From positions 51,673-115,672 of the forward strand of contig NZ_BJDF01000005.1 in assembly GCF_005404815.1 (NCBI RefSeq): a stretch of 64,000 nucleotides of DNA. The letters run 5' to 3'. Both the position numbers and the translations under genes were made by a program. The stretch's first letter is position 1; each line of letters begins with the position of its first letter. Origin of the DNA: Companilactobacillus huachuanensis. GTDB taxonomy: Bacteria > Bacillota > Bacilli > Lactobacillales > Lactobacillaceae. Under the pieces are notes generated by a model. It had not been told where the DNA came from, made no database searches, and saw only the letters and a list, made by a program, of their open reading frames with translations. Positions 51,773-60,879 of the stretch are shown in pieces.

Positions 51773-54472
51773 ATGAAACCTATATATATTAAGATCACCG
51801 ATTCGCAAATAATTTATGCCAACAGTGAAAATGCAATTGATGAAAAATCATTTGACCTTGATTCAAATATAGAGCTCAAACAAAACTTACAGGAATTCAA
51901 GGATTCCCTATCTAATTTACCTAACGTGATTGTGATAACCAATCCAAGTAAATTTCATTTAAAGAAGAATGCCATATTATTTCATGAAGAAGTCATTGAC
52001 TTAGGAGCTGAGTTAGAAAATACCTTCCATATTCCAGTCATTAATATAGAAGAAATAATTGATTCCAATTTACTATTGGCCGCTGAAAAAGAGACTGATT
52101 ACGCTTCATGGCACCTTGACTATTACGGACTTGCTCATGAAAAACGTCAATATGGACAAGAATCAATGCAGACTATTGGTAATGGCTATTTTGGACTTCG
52201 AGGCACATACCTTGAAACTAAAGCTAACGATGATAATTATCCGGCAACTTATATTGCTGGGGTTTTTGACCAACTATCCACTCCTATTAACGGCCGTGAT
52301 ATCATCAATGAAGATTTAGTCAACTTGCCAAATGCACAATACATTACTTTTAGTATTAATAATGGACAACGATTCACCATCAATGAAAGCGATATCAAAG
52401 AATCGAATCGATCATTAGATCTTAAATCCGGTCTTTTAACAATCAAGTTATTAGTTCAATTAGACGATGGTAAAGAGTTAAGAATTGTAGAAAAAAAGGT
52501 TGCCGATATGCAGAATTATCACGACTACTATCTGCAATATGCTATTGAACCAGTCAACTTCAACGGTAAAATTACTATTTATACTCAAATTGATGGCACA
52601 GTGGTCAATTCAAACGTCGAGAGATATCGTAATTTATCCAATAAACATCTCGTTATAGACCAGATTAATAATATCGATGAAACCGCTATTTTATCAGCAC
52701 ATACCGTTCAATCCGATATTAAATTGGCAATCAAGACTGACCTTAATCACCCAACAATTGTTAATCCAAAATACAGCATTCACAATAAAGCTGAAATTGC
52801 AGAACAACAATTAGAATTTACAGCCTCCGCTGGAGAAACTTATTATTTTGAAAAAGATGTCAGCACCTACACTTCTCTAGAAACTAAGGAAGATATTGTC
52901 GCAGTGGCCAAAAAGCATCAATTCCTACCAAGTTTTGCTGACGCTGCTAAACAGGCCCAAGAAGACTGGCAGAAGGTCTGGACACAAGAAGATGTAATTG
53001 TTACTGGTGATATTACTGCTCAAAAACTCTTACGCCTGAATAGTTACAGTATGACGACTGCCGCACAAAACAATGCCAACAAAGATCTCGATGCATCAGT
53101 TGGTTCGCGTGGATTAACCGGCGAAGGATACCGAGGTCACATTTTCTGGGATGAATTATTCGATATGAATTTCTACGTCCTACACAATCCCGAATTAGTC
53201 AAAAGCCTCTTGATGTATCGTTATAACCGTCTGCACGCAGCTATGGACTACGCTGGAGCTGATGGTTATAACGGTGCTATGTATCCTTGGCAAAGTGGAT
53301 TATATGGCGATGAACAATCCCAAGAAGTTCACTTAAATCCAATCACCAATAAATGGGATCCGGATAATTCCAGAAAGCAACGTCATGTTTCATTGGCAAT
53401 TGCATATAACGTTCTAAACTATTTCCATCTCAGTCATGATGAAAAATTCATGCAACAGTTTGGTCTTGAAATGTTGCTTGATATTGCAAAGTTCTGGATC
53501 GATATGTCTAAATTAGACAAGGACACCGGCAAATATACTATTGGAAACGTTATGGGACCAGATGAATTCCATGAAGGATATCCTGGAGTTAAAGAAAGCG
53601 GTCTTAAAAATAATGCATATACTAATATCATGGTCAGTTGGCTATTCAAGAAAATTGGTAACTTTATCAACACTGAATCTAGCGATGTTTTAGATAACAA
53701 TTTCCGTAAAACTAACTTCTCTGATATTGATATTCAAAAACTTGATGATATCAGACATAATCTAAAACTCGATTTCCAAGGTAATATTCTGGGTCAATTC
53801 GAAGGATACTTTGATTTGAAGCGACTCGACTTCGACAAATATCGTCAGCAATATGGCAATATTTCACGAATGGATCGAATTCTAAAGGCCCACGAAGACT
53901 CACCTGATAACTATCAAGTTGCTAAACAAGCTGACACTCTAATGGCCTTGTTTAACCTGACTGATCAGGACTTTTTCGACATTTTGGCCGATCTTGGATA
54001 CCCTATTACAAATCCAGAAATGTTTATCGATGACAACGTTAAATACTATATTGAGCGTACAACTCATGGATCAACACTTTCCAGAATCGTCTATTCAATG
54101 CTACTGTTGAAAGCCGATGATACCAAGACAGCTTGGAAACTATTCTATGAAGCCTTAACAAGTGACTACTACGATATTCAAGGTGGAACTACCGCTGAAG
54201 GAATCCATTTAGGAGTAATGGGAGCAACGTTAAATCTCGTAACCTCCTTCTTTGCTGGTATCGACTATCGTGGTGAAGTATTGGATATTAATCCAAATAT
54301 GCCAAAGCAGTGGGATGAAATTGAATTCAAGATGAATTTCAAGGGTACAAAATTCAACTTCAGAATTAATTCGGATGGTATTTCAATCAAAGCCAACCGT
54401 GATACAGAAGTGATTTTTATCGGCAAGAAATTACCATTAGTTGCAAATCAGGAAATTCAACTTACTTATTAG
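51773..54472 (+). CDS. GH65 disaccharide phosphorylase with N-terminal extension
   Basis: Reversibly phosphorolyses an alpha-glucoside (maltose, trehalose, kojibiose or a 6-phosphate of these) to beta-glucose 1-phosphate. The 899 residues are about 130 longer than typical GH65 proteins. The GH65 N-domain begins at about residue 108 (YASWHLDYYGLAHEKRQYGQ); the catalytic barrel has RGHIFWDELF, the acid motif GPDEFHE (about residues 597-603) and the phosphate-site motif THGSTLSRIVYSM (about 763-775). The first 105 residues (KPIYIKITDSQIIYANSEN...) are an extra domain I do not recognise. ATG at 51773 after GGAGGAG. The divergent PTS suggests action on a phosphorylated disaccharide; no beta-phosphoglucomutase is in the window. 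Confidence 0.88.
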   Translation: MKPIYIKITDSQIIYANSENAIDEKSFDLDSNIELKQNLQEFKDSLSNLPNVIVITNPSKFHLKKNAILFHEEVIDLGAELENTFHIPVINIEEIIDSNLLLAAEKETDYASWHLDYYGLAHEKRQYGQESMQTIGNGYFGLRGTYLETKANDDNYPATYIAGVFDQLSTPINGRDIINEDLVNLPNAQYITFSINNGQRFTINESDIKESNRSLDLKSGLLTIKLLVQLDDGKELRIVEKKVADMQNYHDYYLQYAIEPVNFNGKITIYTQIDGTVVNSNVERYRNLSNKHLVIDQINNIDETAILSAHTVQSDIKLAIKTDLNHPTIVNPKYSIHNKAEIAEQQLEFTASAGETYYFEKDVSTYTSLETKEDIVAVAKKHQFLPSFADAAKQAQEDWQKVWTQEDVIVTGDITAQKLLRLNSYSMTTAAQNNANKDLDASVGSRGLTGEGYRGHIFWDELFDMNFYVLHNPELVKSLLMYRYNRLHAAMDYAGADGYNGAMYPWQSGLYGDEQSQEVHLNPITNKWDPDNSRKQRHVSLAIAYNVLNYFHLSHDEKFMQQFGLEMLLDIAKFWIDMSKLDKDTGKYTIGNVMGPDEFHEGYPGVKESGLKNNAYTNIMVSWLFKKIGNFINTESSDVLDNNFRKTNFSDIDIQKLDDIRHNLKLDFQGNILGQFEGYFDLKRLDFDKYRQQYGNISRMDRILKAHEDSPDNYQVAKQADTLMALFNLTDQDFFDILADLGYPITNPEMFIDDNVKYYIERTTHGSTLSRIVYSMLLLKADDTKTAWKLFYEALTSDYYDIQGGTTAEGIHLGVMGATLNLVTSFFAGIDYRGEVLDINPNMPKQWDEIEFKMNFKGTKFNFRINSDGISIKANRDTEVIFIGKKLPLVANQEIQLTY

Positions 54473-54486
54473 ATAGCGTGTTATGC

Positions 54487-54802
54487 TAACTAATTATTCC
54501 GTCTCCAGAACCGAGAAATATTCACAGGCTGTGCGGGACGACTCGAGCCTGTGAAGCGGTCTCGAGTCTCGGTTTGAAACCTTACCAAAACCCGGTAAGT
54601 CTCCAAACACGCCCGGTGGTGTAAGAGCTGAAGCTCTAACGCCACTCCCACTGCCCACAAATATTTCTCGGTTCTTCCGACTAGTTAGTCTGTTTTATTA
54701 ATCAAAATAATTTCCGAGAATTCAATTTTTTAATTATACATAAAAATGAGCTGTATAACACTTAAAGAACCAAATAATTAGGTGTGATACAGCTCATTTT
54801 TG
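54487..54802 (-). repeat. Family B element copy B5 (core plus hairpin module)
   Basis: In minus orientation: the palindrome at about 54742-54802 (GAGCTGTAT opposite ATACAGCTC, a compensated change from GAGTTGTAT in B1), then about 55 bp with TAATAAAACAGAC, then the core 54487-54689. Closing helix AACCGAGAAATATT opposite AATATTTCTCGGTT; P2 AGAGC/GCTCT; P3 CTTACC/GGTAAG; P4 ACTCGAG/CTCGAGT. It follows the GH65 stop by 14 bp. Confidence 0.82.
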
Positions 54803-54887
54803 TCGATTTCAAAAATCTTAGATGAATATTTTTTATAATGAATTATTACAAAAATAATTGTCAGTATTAATATCAAAACATATTCTT

Positions 54888-54912
54888 TTACGCATGGTGC
54901 TAGTTGATAATT
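54888..54912 (-). repeat. Short dispersed 25-bp repeat, copy 2
   Basis: The minus strand reads AATTATCAACTAGCACCATG followed by CGTAA, identical over 25 bp to 63834-63858 apart from the last bases. Confidence 0.55.
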
Positions 54913-55010
54913 AATTGCAAATATTCGCATCAATTATATATTCCAAATTAAAATTTAAAACAGGCTGGATATAAAAAATGAGCCTTTTTATACTCAATTT
55001 ATGCACGATA

Positions 55011-55219
55011 AACTAGTCGAAAGAGCTGGAAAATATTTGTGTGCGTGGAAGTGATATAAGGACGGGAGATTCTCCCGTTCTTATATCACCGGGCGTGTTT
55101 GGAGCCTTGGCGAACTATGTAAGGCTTCAAACCGAGGTTCGAGACCGTATTTTGGCTCGAGCCGTTCCGCACAAGCTAGTGAATATTTTCCAGCTCTGTA
55201 GACGGCATATTTAACTAGC
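55011..55219 (+). repeat. Structured core copy B6 with long P2 arm
   Basis: Closing helix AGAGCTGGAAAATATT opposite AATATTTTCCAGCTCT. P2 is a near-perfect 19-20 bp hairpin (GTGATATAAGGACGGGAGA and its complement), much longer than elsewhere. P3 pairs GCCTT with AAGGC, and P4 pairs TTCGAG with CTCGAG. Outer edges CTAGTCGAAAG and TTAACTAG resemble family A, but the terminal arms are absent. The remaining parts of 54473-55359 show nothing else I can name. Confidence 0.8.
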
Positions 55220-55359
55220 ACCACAGGTATTCTTTTAAATAAATTAATCAAATGTGCTGAGCTTATTAAAACAATTTAAATATTTATACGCAAACACCAT
55301 CACTAAAAAAATTAAACATGCTAAAATAGTCATAATCTTTATGAAAGGGATATATACAC

Positions 55360-56736
55360 ATGATAGATCTGACGCAAGGAAGACCTATGAAAGTTATATT
55401 TTTGTACACAATTCCTTTATTATTAGGTAACTTTTTCCAACAATTTTACAGTTTAATTGATACCTTAATTGTCGGAAAAACAATCAGTGTCGATGCTCTA
55501 GCCAGCGTTGGTGCAACTGGGGGATTAACAGGTTTAGTCATCGGATTTGCTCAGGGTATGACTAGTGGTTTAACAATTCTTACCGCTAGAAAATATGGGG
55601 CTAATGATGAACGTGGGGTTCGAAAAAGTTTTGCATCTGGAATTATCATTTCAATCTGCATTGCCGTAGTCTTTACTATCCTCGCCCTTTTGATTGCTTA
55701 TCCTCTACTTGTAGTGATGCAAACTCCAAAGGTGTTGATTCATGATTCATTTATCTTTTTGGAAATCATTTTTGCAGGAATATTTTCTTTTGTTGGTTTT
55801 GATTTTTTGGGAAATACGATGCGGGCGCTTGGTGATTCCCGTGTTCCACTCTTTTTCTTAATTGTAAGTACTGTTCTAAATATTTTGTTGGAACTTGTCT
55901 TCATTTTATACTTACATATGGGAGTTGCTGGTGCCGGGTTAGCTACTGTTCTCGCACAAACAATCACCTTTATAGTTTTATACTTTTACATTAGGAATCA
56001 TATTCCGTATTTAATTCTAACTAAAAGCGATTTCAAAATCGATAAGGCTGAAATCAAAGAATTGCTTCAGATTAGCTTACCTATGGGATTTCAGTCTTCA
56101 ATTATTGCTATTGGTTCAATTATCTTACAAGTTATGTTGAACACTTTGGGTGCTAACGCCGTGGCTGCCTATACTGTTGCCGGTAGAGTTGAACAAATTG
56201 CTACCTTGCCTGCCTTCAGCTTTGGTTTAGCTTTAGTAAATTACACAGCTCAAAATCTTGGTGGTAAAAAATTTGATCGAATCTTACAAGGAGTTAAAGA
56301 TGGTATTTTGATCTCAGTTTCTGCCAGTTTAGTTATTGGTGCCTTCCTAATTTTCTTTGGTCGAACTATTTCCCACCTCTTTATGAATGGTAATCAAGAA
56401 ACTGTTTTACATCTGATTCAAATTTATTACTATTTCAATGGTTCCAGTTACTTTATTCTTTCAATATTATTTATCGTTCGCTACACCTTACAAGGTCTGG
56501 GCAATCAAAAAGCTCCCACTATCGCCGGTATTGCCGAGCTTCTAATGAGAGTTTTTGCGGGTATCGTTTTAGTTCGTTTATTTGGATTTTACGGAGCTGC
56601 GATGGCCAATCCACTTGCTTGGATCGGTTCGGTCTTAGTATTAGTCAGTACTTGGAAAATGGAACTTAAAAAACTTAGAAATCTCAAGAACCTTTTGGGA
56701 GATGATGATGGTAATAATGAAAAACTCGAAAGTTAA
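55360..56736 (+). CDS. MATE family efflux transporter
   Basis: A 458-residue, 12-helix transporter in two repeats. MKVIFLYTIPLLLGNFFQQF and LIVGKTISVDALASVGATGG at the start of the first half, and KELLQISLPMGFQSSIIAIG at the start of the second, fit the DinF/NorM-like MATE fold. Exports drugs or metabolites using Na+ or H+. ATG after GAAAGGGA. The C-terminal codons form part of the terminator stem. The nearby upstream region is filled by repeats B5 and B6. Confidence 0.9.
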   Translation: MIDLTQGRPMKVIFLYTIPLLLGNFFQQFYSLIDTLIVGKTISVDALASVGATGGLTGLVIGFAQGMTSGLTILTARKYGANDERGVRKSFASGIIISICIAVVFTILALLIAYPLLVVMQTPKVLIHDSFIFLEIIFAGIFSFVGFDFLGNTMRALGDSRVPLFFLIVSTVLNILLELVFILYLHMGVAGAGLATVLAQTITFIVLYFYIRNHIPYLILTKSDFKIDKAEIKELLQISLPMGFQSSIIAIGSIILQVMLNTLGANAVAAYTVAGRVEQIATLPAFSFGLALVNYTAQNLGGKKFDRILQGVKDGILISVSASLVIGAFLIFFGRTISHLFMNGNQETVLHLIQIYYYFNGSSYFILSILFIVRYTLQGLGNQKAPTIAGIAELLMRVFAGIVLVRLFGFYGAAMANPLAWIGSVLVLVSTWKMELKKLRNLKNLLGDDDGNNEKLES

Positions 56737-56754
56737 TGGCTTTCGAGTTTTTTA
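56721..56754. terminator. Bidirectional terminator overlapping two gene ends
   Basis: AAAACTCGAAAG pairs with CTTTCGAGTTTT. The left stem encodes the last codons of the MATE gene, the loop holds its stop codon, and the right side touches the stop of the convergent esterase gene. Confidence 0.8.
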
Positions 56755-57792
56755 ATTTAAAGCATTTGCACATTCATTCAGAGCATCTTCAACCGCTGGA
56801 ATTTGATCAACATAATTCAAAAAGGCGTGGGCCAAACCACCGTATCGAATATATTTGGCTTCACAACCTGCCATCCCAATTTTTTGGACAAAAGCCTCAT
56901 CTTGCAATCTGAATGGATCAAATTCGCCCGTTAAAACTAGAGTACGTTTAAAATTCAACGGATCTGCGTACAATGGCGATAAAATTGGAGCGGTTAAATC
57001 AATTTCTTTATGATCAGTATAATAATTGGTCATAATCGTATCCAATGACTTGAATTGAGTATAATTGTTATGCAAAGCACGACGCTGTTCAGCTTTGATA
57101 GGTATTAAACGGTCATTCCATAACGAACCATTGTGATTTGAACCATGAACAACGGTTGGATAAAATAACACATGTTTATAAATTTCACAGATACCCATTA
57201 AATGACACAATTGACTGACACTCAAGGCAATTGCTGCCCCAGCTGAATCACCCGATAATGATACTTCATCGTATTTATGACCAATATCTGACATAACTGA
57301 TAAGACATCTTCAACACCTGATGGAAAAGGATTTTCCGGTGCAATACCATAATCCACACTGTAAATTACTCCTGCAAATTTAGTGGCTAAAAGCTGTAAA
57401 AATGGTAAAGTATCTTCTGGAGTTCCACCATAAAACGCCCCACCGTGAAGATAAACTAGAGCCTTAGAATCTACCGTTATATCGTTACGATAAATTTTCA
57501 AATAACGAACGTGACGATTCAAAGTATCTGTAAACTCTTCATCAATCGACACGTTAGGGTAATTTTTCGTGGGAATATCATCATGACTGTTTCCATCCCG
57601 CAATTGTGTTAAATCATTTGGTAAACTAGGTTCATCGGATAAGCCCTTCAGATGGTCATAAATTATAGGTTCATATGAATGAGCGTCAATACGATCTTTT
57701 ACTATCATCTGAACATTTCTTAAATGAGGGATATCAACTGCATCAATTTGATTCAAACGATTTAGTTCTACGTTATAATCATTTTTAATCAT
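56752..57792 (-). CDS. Alpha/beta hydrolase, HSL-type esterase/lipase
   Basis: A 346-residue hydrolase with the oxyanion motif LVYLHGGAFYGG, the nucleophile elbow VSLSGDSAGAAIAL, the Asp region LTGEFDPFRLQDEAF and the His in YGGLAHAFLNYV, that is, the complete hormone-sensitive-lipase triad. No signal peptide, so intracellular. It cleaves small esters, substrate unknown. The frame is open upstream, but the ATG at 57792 follows AAAGGATGG by eight bases. A decayed core (57814-57889) lies right in front of it. Confidence 0.87.
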   Translation of the reverse strand: MIKNDYNVELNRLNQIDAVDIPHLRNVQMIVKDRIDAHSYEPIIYDHLKGLSDEPSLPNDLTQLRDGNSHDDIPTKNYPNVSIDEEFTDTLNRHVRYLKIYRNDITVDSKALVYLHGGAFYGGTPEDTLPFLQLLATKFAGVIYSVDYGIAPENPFPSGVEDVLSVMSDIGHKYDEVSLSGDSAGAAIALSVSQLCHLMGICEIYKHVLFYPTVVHGSNHNGSLWNDRLIPIKAEQRRALHNNYTQFKSLDTIMTNYYTDHKEIDLTAPILSPLYADPLNFKRTLVLTGEFDPFRLQDEAFVQKIGMAGCEAKYIRYGGLAHAFLNYVDQIPAVEDALNECANALN

Positions 57793-57813
57793 AAGAATTA
57801 CCATCCTTTTTGT

Positions 57814-57889
57814 GGCCGTCTCCAGATATGACAATATTCATCAGCTGTGCCTTCGCTGCCCAATACTCTCATTTCTTTCGACTAATTTT
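57814..57889 (-). repeat. Decayed core relic (B7)
   Basis: GGCCGTCTCCAGATATGACA and CTCATTTCTTTCGACTAATT match the two outer edges of a minus-oriented core; the interior is reduced to about 20 bp. It sits in the 5' region of the esterase gene. Confidence 0.6.
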
Positions 57890-58002
57890 TAAACTAATTT
57901 ATCTACACCTATTATGCACGATGTTTAAACATATTTTCTATCTAAATTTAATAATTATTTTTATCAAGTTTGACTACTTATTCATTACTGAGGAGGAATA
58001 TT

Positions 58003-58980
58003 TTGAAAACAGGTATACACTTATCTGCCCGCCAACAAAATTTACAAGCTATTCTTGATTTGCTGGATGAAAATGAACAACTTTCAGCCAAGGAATTATC
58101 AGCCTTAACTGGTTTAAGTATTGTTAGTATTAATAAATTATTAGGAATTCTCCTTTTAAATACCGCCATTATTACCACTGACTACATCAATACCCGAGGC
58201 CGCCGTGCTAAAATATATCGTTTGAACTATGACGCATATCAGCTAGGAATTGTTTCTTTGGTCGAAAATGGCTCAGATATTAAAGCCACATATTTTTTAA
58301 CTAACCTAAAAGGTGAAATTTTGCAAAAAGAATTCAATAATCAACCGATTACCTCAGTTGATCAATTGACTAAATTCATTAAACTACAAGTGACCACTCA
58401 TAAACCAGAGAAAATCATCATTGGAGTTCCCGGGGCTGAGTTAAACGGCTATCTCCAGATCAGTGATGTAAAATCACTACAAGGTATCAATTTGTCACTG
58501 GCAATTGAGACTGCAACCGATATTAAAACCGTTGTCGTTAATGATGCTAATGCTAGTACTTTTGGTGCAGCAATTGAATTAAATGAAAGCCAAAATATTG
58601 CTGTTGGCATGTACTTCCCAAATAATTTTGAACCTGGAGTTGGCATTGTCATTAATAATCACTTAATAAACGGCGCTGATGGTCTGGCTGGTGAAATCGA
58701 ATATAGCAATATCAATCATGACACTACTCTATCTCAACAAATTATTCAGCATATTCAAAATATTATTAGCTTCCTTAATCCAAATTTGATTATCGTTTAT
58801 GCCAAAAAAACGCAGCTTTCAAACTTACAAACTGATCAAATAAAACAGACCATTCAACGAGTATTGCCATTACATGAAAAATATCGAATCGACTTTGAAC
58901 GTAATTTTGAAAACGATTATCGTACTGGCTTAGCAACTATTGGTCGACACAAAATCCTAAATGATTTAATCACTGATTGA
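58003..58980 (+). CDS. ROK family protein with winged-helix N-terminus
   Basis: A 325-residue ROK protein with an N-terminal winged helix (LSAKELSALTGLSIVSINKL, about 28-47), so a transcriptional regulator of the NagC/XylR type rather than a kinase. The sugar-binding part has VVVNDANASTFGAAIEL and a weak GADGLAGEIEY in place of the ROK GxxGxAGE(L/I)GH zinc site; the Cys cluster is missing. Start is TTG at 58003, seven bases after GAGGAGG (the ATG at 57970 has no ribosome site). It may control the following HAD genes, whose -35 box overlaps its stop. Confidence 0.83.
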   Translation: MKTGIHLSARQQNLQAILDLLDENEQLSAKELSALTGLSIVSINKLLGILLLNTAIITTDYINTRGRRAKIYRLNYDAYQLGIVSLVENGSDIKATYFLTNLKGEILQKEFNNQPITSVDQLTKFIKLQVTTHKPEKIIIGVPGAELNGYLQISDVKSLQGINLSLAIETATDIKTVVVNDANASTFGAAIELNESQNIAVGMYFPNNFEPGVGIVINNHLINGADGLAGEIEYSNINHDTTLSQQIIQHIQNIISFLNPNLIIVYAKKTQLSNLQTDQIKQTIQRVLPLHEKYRIDFERNFENDYRTGLATIGRHKILNDLITD

Positions 58981-59005
58981 AACCGCTTTATCAATTTGGT
59001 ACAAT
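58977..59005 (+). promoter_or_regulatory. Promoter of the HAD gene with cre-like site
   Basis: TTGAAA (58977-58982), 17 bp, TACAAT (59000-59005). The -35 box overlaps the ROK stop codon TGA. TTGAAACCGCTTTAT (58977-58991) fits the cre consensus with one mismatch. Confidence 0.7.
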
Positions 59006-59046
59006 AGCCCTATCTTAATTAATTAAGTTTAAAAAGGGAGCCGATT

Positions 59047-59853
59047 ATGATTAAATTGATTGCATTGGATATTGATCAAACATTGTTAAATTCACAAAGT
59101 AAAATTACCAAGGATACTAAAATAGCGTTACAAAGGGCTCTCCAAGAGGGCATCAAGATTGTTCTCTGCTCCGGTCGTCCTTTAGCTGGGGTCAGCCCAT
59201 TCCTCAAGGAATTGGGTGTTTCTGGCGATGAACAATACGTTATTACTTATAATGGTGCTTTAATTGAAACAGTTTCTGGAAAAATTATCTCTAAGCAAAT
59301 ATTAACCAACGCTGATTACCGACGCATTGTTAAATATGTTGAAGCACACGACATGCAATACTATGTTTTAGACGATAACAGTAACGTTTATACATCAAAC
59401 CATGATATTAACCGTATCGCCGTTGTTCAAGCTTGGGAAAATAGTGCCGGTATCTTTGTCAGAACACCTGATGAATTGCCAGCCGACTTCGAAATTCCTA
59501 AGGCTGCAATCGTTGGAGAAAAAGAAACTCTAGATGGCTTTGAGAAACAATTGAAACAAGAATTTTCAAACGACTACTATGTTGTACGTGCAGCCGACAA
59601 CTTCCTAGAAGTGATGCATCAAAACGTTAACAAAGGTAGCGGTCTAACACAATTAACTGAACTTTTGAATATCAAACCGGAAGAAGTCATGGCATTCGGA
59701 GACGAACAAAATGATTTGCCAATGTTTAAATTTGCTGGGACTGCCGTTTGTATGGGAAATGGATCAGATTTAGCAAAAGAAAACGCCGATTACGTCACTG
59801 ATACAAACGATAATGATGGAATTGCCAAAGCATTGGATAAATTTATTTTTTAA
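59047..59853 (+). CDS. Cof-type HAD-IIB sugar-phosphatase
   Basis: A 268-residue HAD hydrolase with motif I ALDIDQTLLNS (Asp nucleophile at 8, with Gln where Gly is usual in DxDGT), motif II VLCSGRPLAG, a C2B-type cap (about 85-190) and motif IV MAFGDEQNDLPMF. Dephosphorylates small sugar phosphates or FMN-like compounds in the cytoplasm; the substrate is unknown. ATG after AAAAGGGAG. A second, divergent Cof-type gene follows after 80 bp. Confidence 0.9.
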   Translation: MIKLIALDIDQTLLNSQSKITKDTKIALQRALQEGIKIVLCSGRPLAGVSPFLKELGVSGDEQYVITYNGALIETVSGKIISKQILTNADYRRIVKYVEAHDMQYYVLDDNSNVYTSNHDINRIAVVQAWENSAGIFVRTPDELPADFEIPKAAIVGEKETLDGFEKQLKQEFSNDYYVVRAADNFLEVMHQNVNKGSGLTQLTELLNIKPEEVMAFGDEQNDLPMFKFAGTAVCMGNGSDLAKENADYVTDTNDNDGIAKALDKFIF

Positions 59854-59933
59854 ATGCAAAAAGCAGTTGCTTCATTTACACATTTCCAGATACAATCAGC
59901 AATATAATGTTTTGAAACTGAAAGGAATTTACT

Positions 59934-60728
59934 ATGACAATTAAGTTAGTTGCAACGGATATGGACGGAACTTTTTTAACTGACGATAAACATTTTGATG
60001 TCGAACGTTTTCGTCGCGTCTACGATTACATGACAAAAAACGATATCACTTTTGTTTCCGCCAGTGGTAATCAATATTATCAGTTAAAAAATTTCTTCAG
60101 CGAATTCCCCAAGACCCTTTTTGTAGCTGAAAATGGTGCTCTTGTTGGTAGTCATGATGAAATTTATAAGACCGATACTTTTACCGCGGACGTAATTGCT
60201 AAGACAATCAGAGTCCTCAATAGTCTCGATGATGTTCAATCAATTATGTGTGGCGAGAAATCCGCTTATATCGAAAAGAATGTAACTCCAGAATTTTATA
60301 AAACCAGTAAATTCTATTTTCCAGAAATCACTAGTGTTGATAAATTAGAAGACGTCAATGATGGCGTGTTGAAATTTTCAATCAGTTGCCCTATGGATGA
60401 AACTGAAGCCTACATGGAAAAATTATCGGATATGATTGGTCTAGAAGTTTCAGTTGTTACAAGTGGTCATGGTGATATTGACGTTATTCGCGCCGACGTC
60501 AACAAGGCTACTGGATTAGATTATTTGTCAGAAAAGTTGCATATTCAACCAGATGAAATGTGTGCTTTTGGCGATGGTGGCAATGATTTAGAAATGTTAC
60601 GTTATGTTGGACACGGCGTTGCTATGAAAAATGCTTCACCAATCGTTCACCAAACTGCTCCGTTTGAAACTGTGGATAACAATCAACAAGGTGTTATTCA
60701 GCATTTGGAAGAATTATTTGAATTATGA
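59934..60728 (+). CDS. Cof-type HAD-IIB hydrolase, second copy
   Basis: A 264-residue HAD hydrolase: motif I ATDMDGTFLTDD, motif II FVSASGNQYYQL, cap domain (about 85-190), conserved Lys in RADVNKATGLDYLS and motif IV CAFGDGGNDLEML. Closer to the YbjI/SupH branch than its neighbour, so probably a different sugar-phosphate substrate. ATG after GAAAGGAA. Possibly cotranscribed with the upstream HAD gene. Confidence 0.9.
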   Translation: MTIKLVATDMDGTFLTDDKHFDVERFRRVYDYMTKNDITFVSASGNQYYQLKNFFSEFPKTLFVAENGALVGSHDEIYKTDTFTADVIAKTIRVLNSLDDVQSIMCGEKSAYIEKNVTPEFYKTSKFYFPEITSVDKLEDVNDGVLKFSISCPMDETEAYMEKLSDMIGLEVSVVTSGHGDIDVIRADVNKATGLDYLSEKLHIQPDEMCAFGDGGNDLEMLRYVGHGVAMKNASPIVHQTAPFETVDNNQQGVIQHLEELFEL

Positions 60729-60789
60729 GTATTCTCTGACTTGTCAATTAATAAAAAATCTTAAAATTAATTATTAAAATTTGAATGCG

Positions 60790-60842
60790 AAAAAAAAAAG
60801 AGACACCGTAATCCAAAATAGGATTATGGTGTCTCTTTTTTT
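60790..60842. terminator. Strong bidirectional terminator
   Basis: AAAAAGAGACACCGTAATCC pairs with its complement at 60821-60840 (one wobble), with A- and T-runs outside, between convergent units. Confidence 0.87.
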
Positions 60843-60879
60843 TAATGACTGAAAGTTAACCATTTTGTTCCAAGGCATT

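Noticed and set aside
59047..60728. The two HAD genes as the beta-phosphoglucomutase partner of GH65
   Set aside because: Both have the large C2B-type cap and motif IV of Cof-type phosphatases, not the small helical cap of beta-phosphoglucomutase.
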